DNA from: Bacteroidota bacterium | GTDB taxonomy: Bacteria; Bacteroidota; Bacteroidia; Flavobacteriales; Flavobacteriaceae | Length of the DNA stretch: 9,571 nt | Direction of reading: 5' to 3' | NCBI GenBank assembly: GCA_015767395.1 | Contig: JADWMI010000074.1 | Location: 1 to 9,571 of the forward strand | Shown here: piece after piece, positions 7,115-9,571 of the stretch | Layout: each line of letters begins with the position of its first letter | How positions within the stretch are numbered: the first letter of the stretch is position 1 | Notes under the pieces: model-generated | The model's input: only the letters and a program-made list of their open reading frames with translations | Told to the model about the DNA's origin: nothing | Database searches by the model: none | Translations under genes and position numbers: made by a program

Positions 7115-9445
7115 TTAGTTTAATATAAATTGATTAGCTCTTTGAATAAATGCTTGATTTTCTGTTTCAGAATGCATCAGGAAAAAGTATCCAATAGTTC
7201 TTTCTAATTGCATTGATGCAATTAAATAATTATAATTAGCTGTAGTTCTTGCTAATTTCATTTGAAAGTAATTAGTTTGAGCATCTATTAATTGAATAAT
7301 AGATACAGCTCCTATTCTATAAGCATTTTGTGTAAGTTCTAGACTTACTTTGGCATTTTGTTCTGCATATTTTGAAATTTCAACATTTGCAATCTCCCCT
7401 ATTAGATCCAATACAATGTCATTTACATTTTTTTCAATGTTTAAATGGATATTTTCTGCCCGAATAGATATTTGATCTTTTTGAATTATTGTTGTTTGCT
7501 TATTAATATTTCTTTGATTTTGTTGAAATATGGGGAAGGAAATATTTAGACCTGCATTATGAGTTCCATCTGGTATATTTGGAGCACCAACTGGTAGAGA
7601 AGAGCCTTTTCCAGATTTACTGAAAGCTAAATTATATTGTCCCTGCAATGCAATGGTTGGGATGTATCTTCCTGTATTATTTAATCTATAATTACGATCT
7701 ATTACATTTAAATTATAACCTATATTCTTTAATTCTGGAGAATTAATATTTGCCTCTTCAATTAAAAAGTTAATTAATTTTGGTTGAATTCTTGGATCAT
7801 CTAATAATACCATAAGCTCTTCATACTTATAATTATTAAATATTCCAATTGAAAGTTCAGCATCCTCAATATCAATTTTTTTAGAAATCGAATTATTCAT
7901 CAATTGATTAATTGTGTTAAAAGATTGTGTCAACTGATTTCCAGCATCAATCAATGATTGTGTGTTTTGTGCAAGTTGACTTCGCAACCTTAATACATCT
8001 TCCTTTCCTGTTGCTCCCGCTTCAAAATTTTGTTCTGCATATTCCAAATTCTTTTTTGTGACTTGTAAATTTTGATTCTGTAAACTTGCATTTGTTTTTA
8101 AAATTAATGTATTAAAATAGGAAACAGAAGCATTTAACAATGCATCCAACTCAGCTGCATTATAAACTTCTTTTTGGGCTTTTTGAAGCTCATTTTTAAT
8201 ATCAATATTTGCAGACACCTCTTCTGAGTATATTAATTGTTGTAATGTTACATTTCCTGATGTTGAAAATTCAGGATTTTGACCACCAGATAATTCTGCA
8301 ACTTTTTGATCAATATACAATGCATCTACACCAGAATTAATATTTGGCAAATAACTACTTTTCGAGGTTTTAATATCTTGGTTAGTAAGCTCAACTTCTT
8401 TTTTTTCTATTTGTAAGGATAAATTATTTCCCACGACATCATTCATAATATCCAAAATGGAAAGAGAATTACTTTTAGTTACATTATTATCACCTCCAAT
8501 TATATCTGCAATAGCTAAAAGGCTATAACGCAATGGGAAATCAATTTGAGTAGCGGTAGCGTGGTTTATAGTTAGTTTATTCTTATAATTAATATAAATT
8601 GGTAATTCGGAAGCGTTTACTCCTCCAATTATTGATTCCACATTTAATGCTATACGTCTAAAAAATTGGTTAATGTTAATTGATGGCTGGTTAGTTGCCA
8701 AGAATCCATTTTTAATATTTCGTTCTCCAAAAGCTGAAAAAGAAGGCTTCTTTGTTTGATTAATATTGCTAATTAACTCTTTAAGTCTTTCTAGGCTCAG
8801 ATAAGATCCTGATGCTAAATAAACAGCATCTACACCTTCTAATTCTGAAAAATTATTCTCAAAATCTGCTATATTTATTAACTTATAACTAGAATCAGTT
8901 CCTTTAAAATAAGAATCAAAAAGATTGCTTAAAGGCAAATAATTCAGTTGGTTTTCATCTACAATAATTCCAATATTTTTATAAGCATATAATTTTTTAA
9001 ATACTTCTAAATCTTCCTTATATGAAAAAGGAGCAAAAAGATACGTAATATTATTTATCTCAGATGTTTTTTTATATTCAGGAATATCAATAAAATCTTT
9101 ATTTATAGAACCAAAAACAATTGTTGGCTTTTCATAAATTCCTTTTTGGTATAACATAATAGTGTTAGTCAATCCAAAAGAAAGAATAATATCTGTATCA
9201 CTATTTGCTAAAGTTTGGTAGTTATTTTTAGCTGTTTGTAGACTAAAATTATTATCCAATTGTTTTATAAAGTTAACTTCTACATTTGCACCAAGAACAC
9301 TCTTAACTTCCGTTTTAAGCTGTTCTAATAGTATGTTTGTTTCTGTTGTTGAATTGTCGGCAAGTACACCTATTGTCACCTCTTTTTTGTTCTGAGAAAA
9401 TAAGATACACGTAGAAAAGAGAAAAAATACAACTATTTTTTTCAT
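7115..9445 (-). CDS. Periplasmic-binding domain (ABC_sub_bind type) fused to TolC-family outer-membrane efflux protein
   Basis: This 776-residue protein is about 300 residues longer than a usual TolC-family protein. A signal peptide (about 1-18, ending FSQ) leads into a binding-protein fold at about 22-315: first strand EVTIGVLAD (22-30), DTDIILSFG (83-91), KPTIVFGSI (106-114), KNIGIIVDEN (156-165), GVDAVYLASGS (204-214), FGERNIKNGFLA (239-250). It ends in the diagnostic ABC_sub_bind tail ELPIYINYKNKLTINHATA (280-298, in part) and LRYSLLAIADIIG (305-317). From about 327 a complete OEP domain pair follows. Repeat 1 opens LSILDIMNDVVGNN (328-341), with barrel strands at about 370-405 and long coiled-coil helices containing NFEAGATGKEDVLRLRSQLA (473-492). 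Repeat 2 starts near 552 and contains AYRIGAVSIIQLIDAQTNYF (708-727). The frame is unbroken across the join. No ABC ATPase or permease is adjacent. It begins 7 bp after an upstream gene and heads the adaptor and RND genes. Confidence 0.92.
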   Translation of the reverse strand: MKKIVVFFLFSTCILFSQNKKEVTIGVLADNSTTETNILLEQLKTEVKSVLGANVEVNFIKQLDNNFSLQTAKNNYQTLANSDTDIILSFGLTNTIMLYQKGIYEKPTIVFGSINKDFIDIPEYKKTSEINNITYLFAPFSYKEDLEVFKKLYAYKNIGIIVDENQLNYLPLSNLFDSYFKGTDSSYKLINIADFENNFSELEGVDAVYLASGSYLSLERLKELISNINQTKKPSFSAFGERNIKNGFLATNQPSININQFFRRIALNVESIIGGVNASELPIYINYKNKLTINHATATQIDFPLRYSLLAIADIIGGDNNVTKSNSLSILDIMNDVVGNNLSLQIEKKEVELTNQDIKTSKSSYLPNINSGVDALYIDQKVAELSGGQNPEFSTSGNVTLQQLIYSEEVSANIDIKNELQKAQKEVYNAAELDALLNASVSYFNTLILKTNASLQNQNLQVTKKNLEYAEQNFEAGATGKEDVLRLRSQLAQNTQSLIDAGNQLTQSFNTINQLMNNSISKKIDIEDAELSIGIFNNYKYEELMVLLDDPRIQPKLINFLIEEANINSPELKNIGYNLNVIDRNYRLNNTGRYIPTIALQGQYNLAFSKSGKGSSLPVGAPNIPDGTHNAGLNISFPIFQQNQRNINKQTTIIQKDQISIRAENIHLNIEKNVNDIVLDLIGEIANVEISKYAEQNAKVSLELTQNAYRIGAVSIIQLIDAQTNYFQMKLARTTANYNYLIASMQLERTIGYFFLMHSETENQAFIQRANQFILN

Positions 9446-9452
9446 AAGATAA

Positions 9453-9571
9453 TTATTCTTTAAAATATTGAATAGATTTTTTTTCCAAAAAACCCAAAAC
9501 TTCTTCGTTAAACTTAATTGATTTTTTTATAAAATTATTCATTTCTTCATTTTCATTATTTAGTAATTCTA
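9453..9571 (-). CDS. C-terminal end of an unidentified gene (possible regulator), cut by the window edge
   Basis: On the minus strand a frame is open from the window edge to a TAA at 9453-9455 and gives 38 residues. The peptide is charged and helix-like: it starts ELLNNENEEM and ends KKSIQYFKE. The stop lies 7 bp before the ATG of the TolC fusion gene, a typical operon junction. Many Bacteroidota RND operons begin with a TetR/AcrR-type repressor gene in this position, and a short amphipathic C-terminal helix would fit one, but the fragment has no diagnostic motif. The regulator call is context only. Confidence 0.6.
   Translation of the reverse strand, partial: ELLNNENEEMNNFIKKSIKFNEEVLGFLEKKSIQYFKE

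Noticed and set aside
9401..9445. Possible lipobox (FSTC, Cys13) in the TolC fusion protein.
   Set aside because: The apolar stretch before the cysteine is too short and continues beyond it to FSQ, which fits an ordinary signal peptide better.

Overview
The window is AT-rich and most likely comes from the chromosome of a Flavobacteriaceae-type Bacteroidota. Three things point that way. There are DUF4251 and META-domain proteins of the kind common in that phylum. Start codons follow A-rich leaders with no Shine-Dalgarno sequence. Promoter-like sites fit the Bacteroidota TTTG / TAnnTTTG pattern. No tRNA, rRNA, insertion sequence, phage gene or CRISPR array was seen.

Left part (1-1469, + strand). 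Bases 1-261 hold no gene. They carry a set of short repeats with 21-bp spacing that resembles a LytTR-type regulator site, followed by a perfect TAnnTTTG element. Downstream is an unrecognised 57-residue ORF (262-435). It is followed by a DUF4251 protein (522-1031) and, 6 bp later, a META-domain (HslJ-like) lipoprotein (1038-1469). A strong stem-loop with T tracts on both sides (1586-1622) lies between this group and the convergent minus-strand genes.

Right part (1634-9571, - strand). Reading from the right edge leftward there are: the last 38 codons of an unidentified gene; a 776-residue protein in which a periplasmic ABC_sub_bind-type binding domain is fused to a complete TolC-type outer-membrane efflux protein; a lipoprotein membrane-fusion (HlyD/AcrA) subunit; a 1036-residue RND permease; a six-TM potassium channel with a TIGYGD filter; and a small secreted helical protein with an LTxxQ motif. 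The first four are 7, 11 and 21 bp apart and are almost certainly one operon. The channel follows after 48 bp. The LTxxQ gene is 142 bp further on and has its own promoter-like site.

Together, permease, fusion protein and outer-membrane channel make a tripartite export machine from the inner membrane to the outside. The unusual part is that its outer-membrane component carries its own small-molecule-binding domain, which could sense or capture a ligand in the periplasm. The substrate cannot be read from the sequence. The binding-domain::TolC fusion is the best candidate here for an under-described system.
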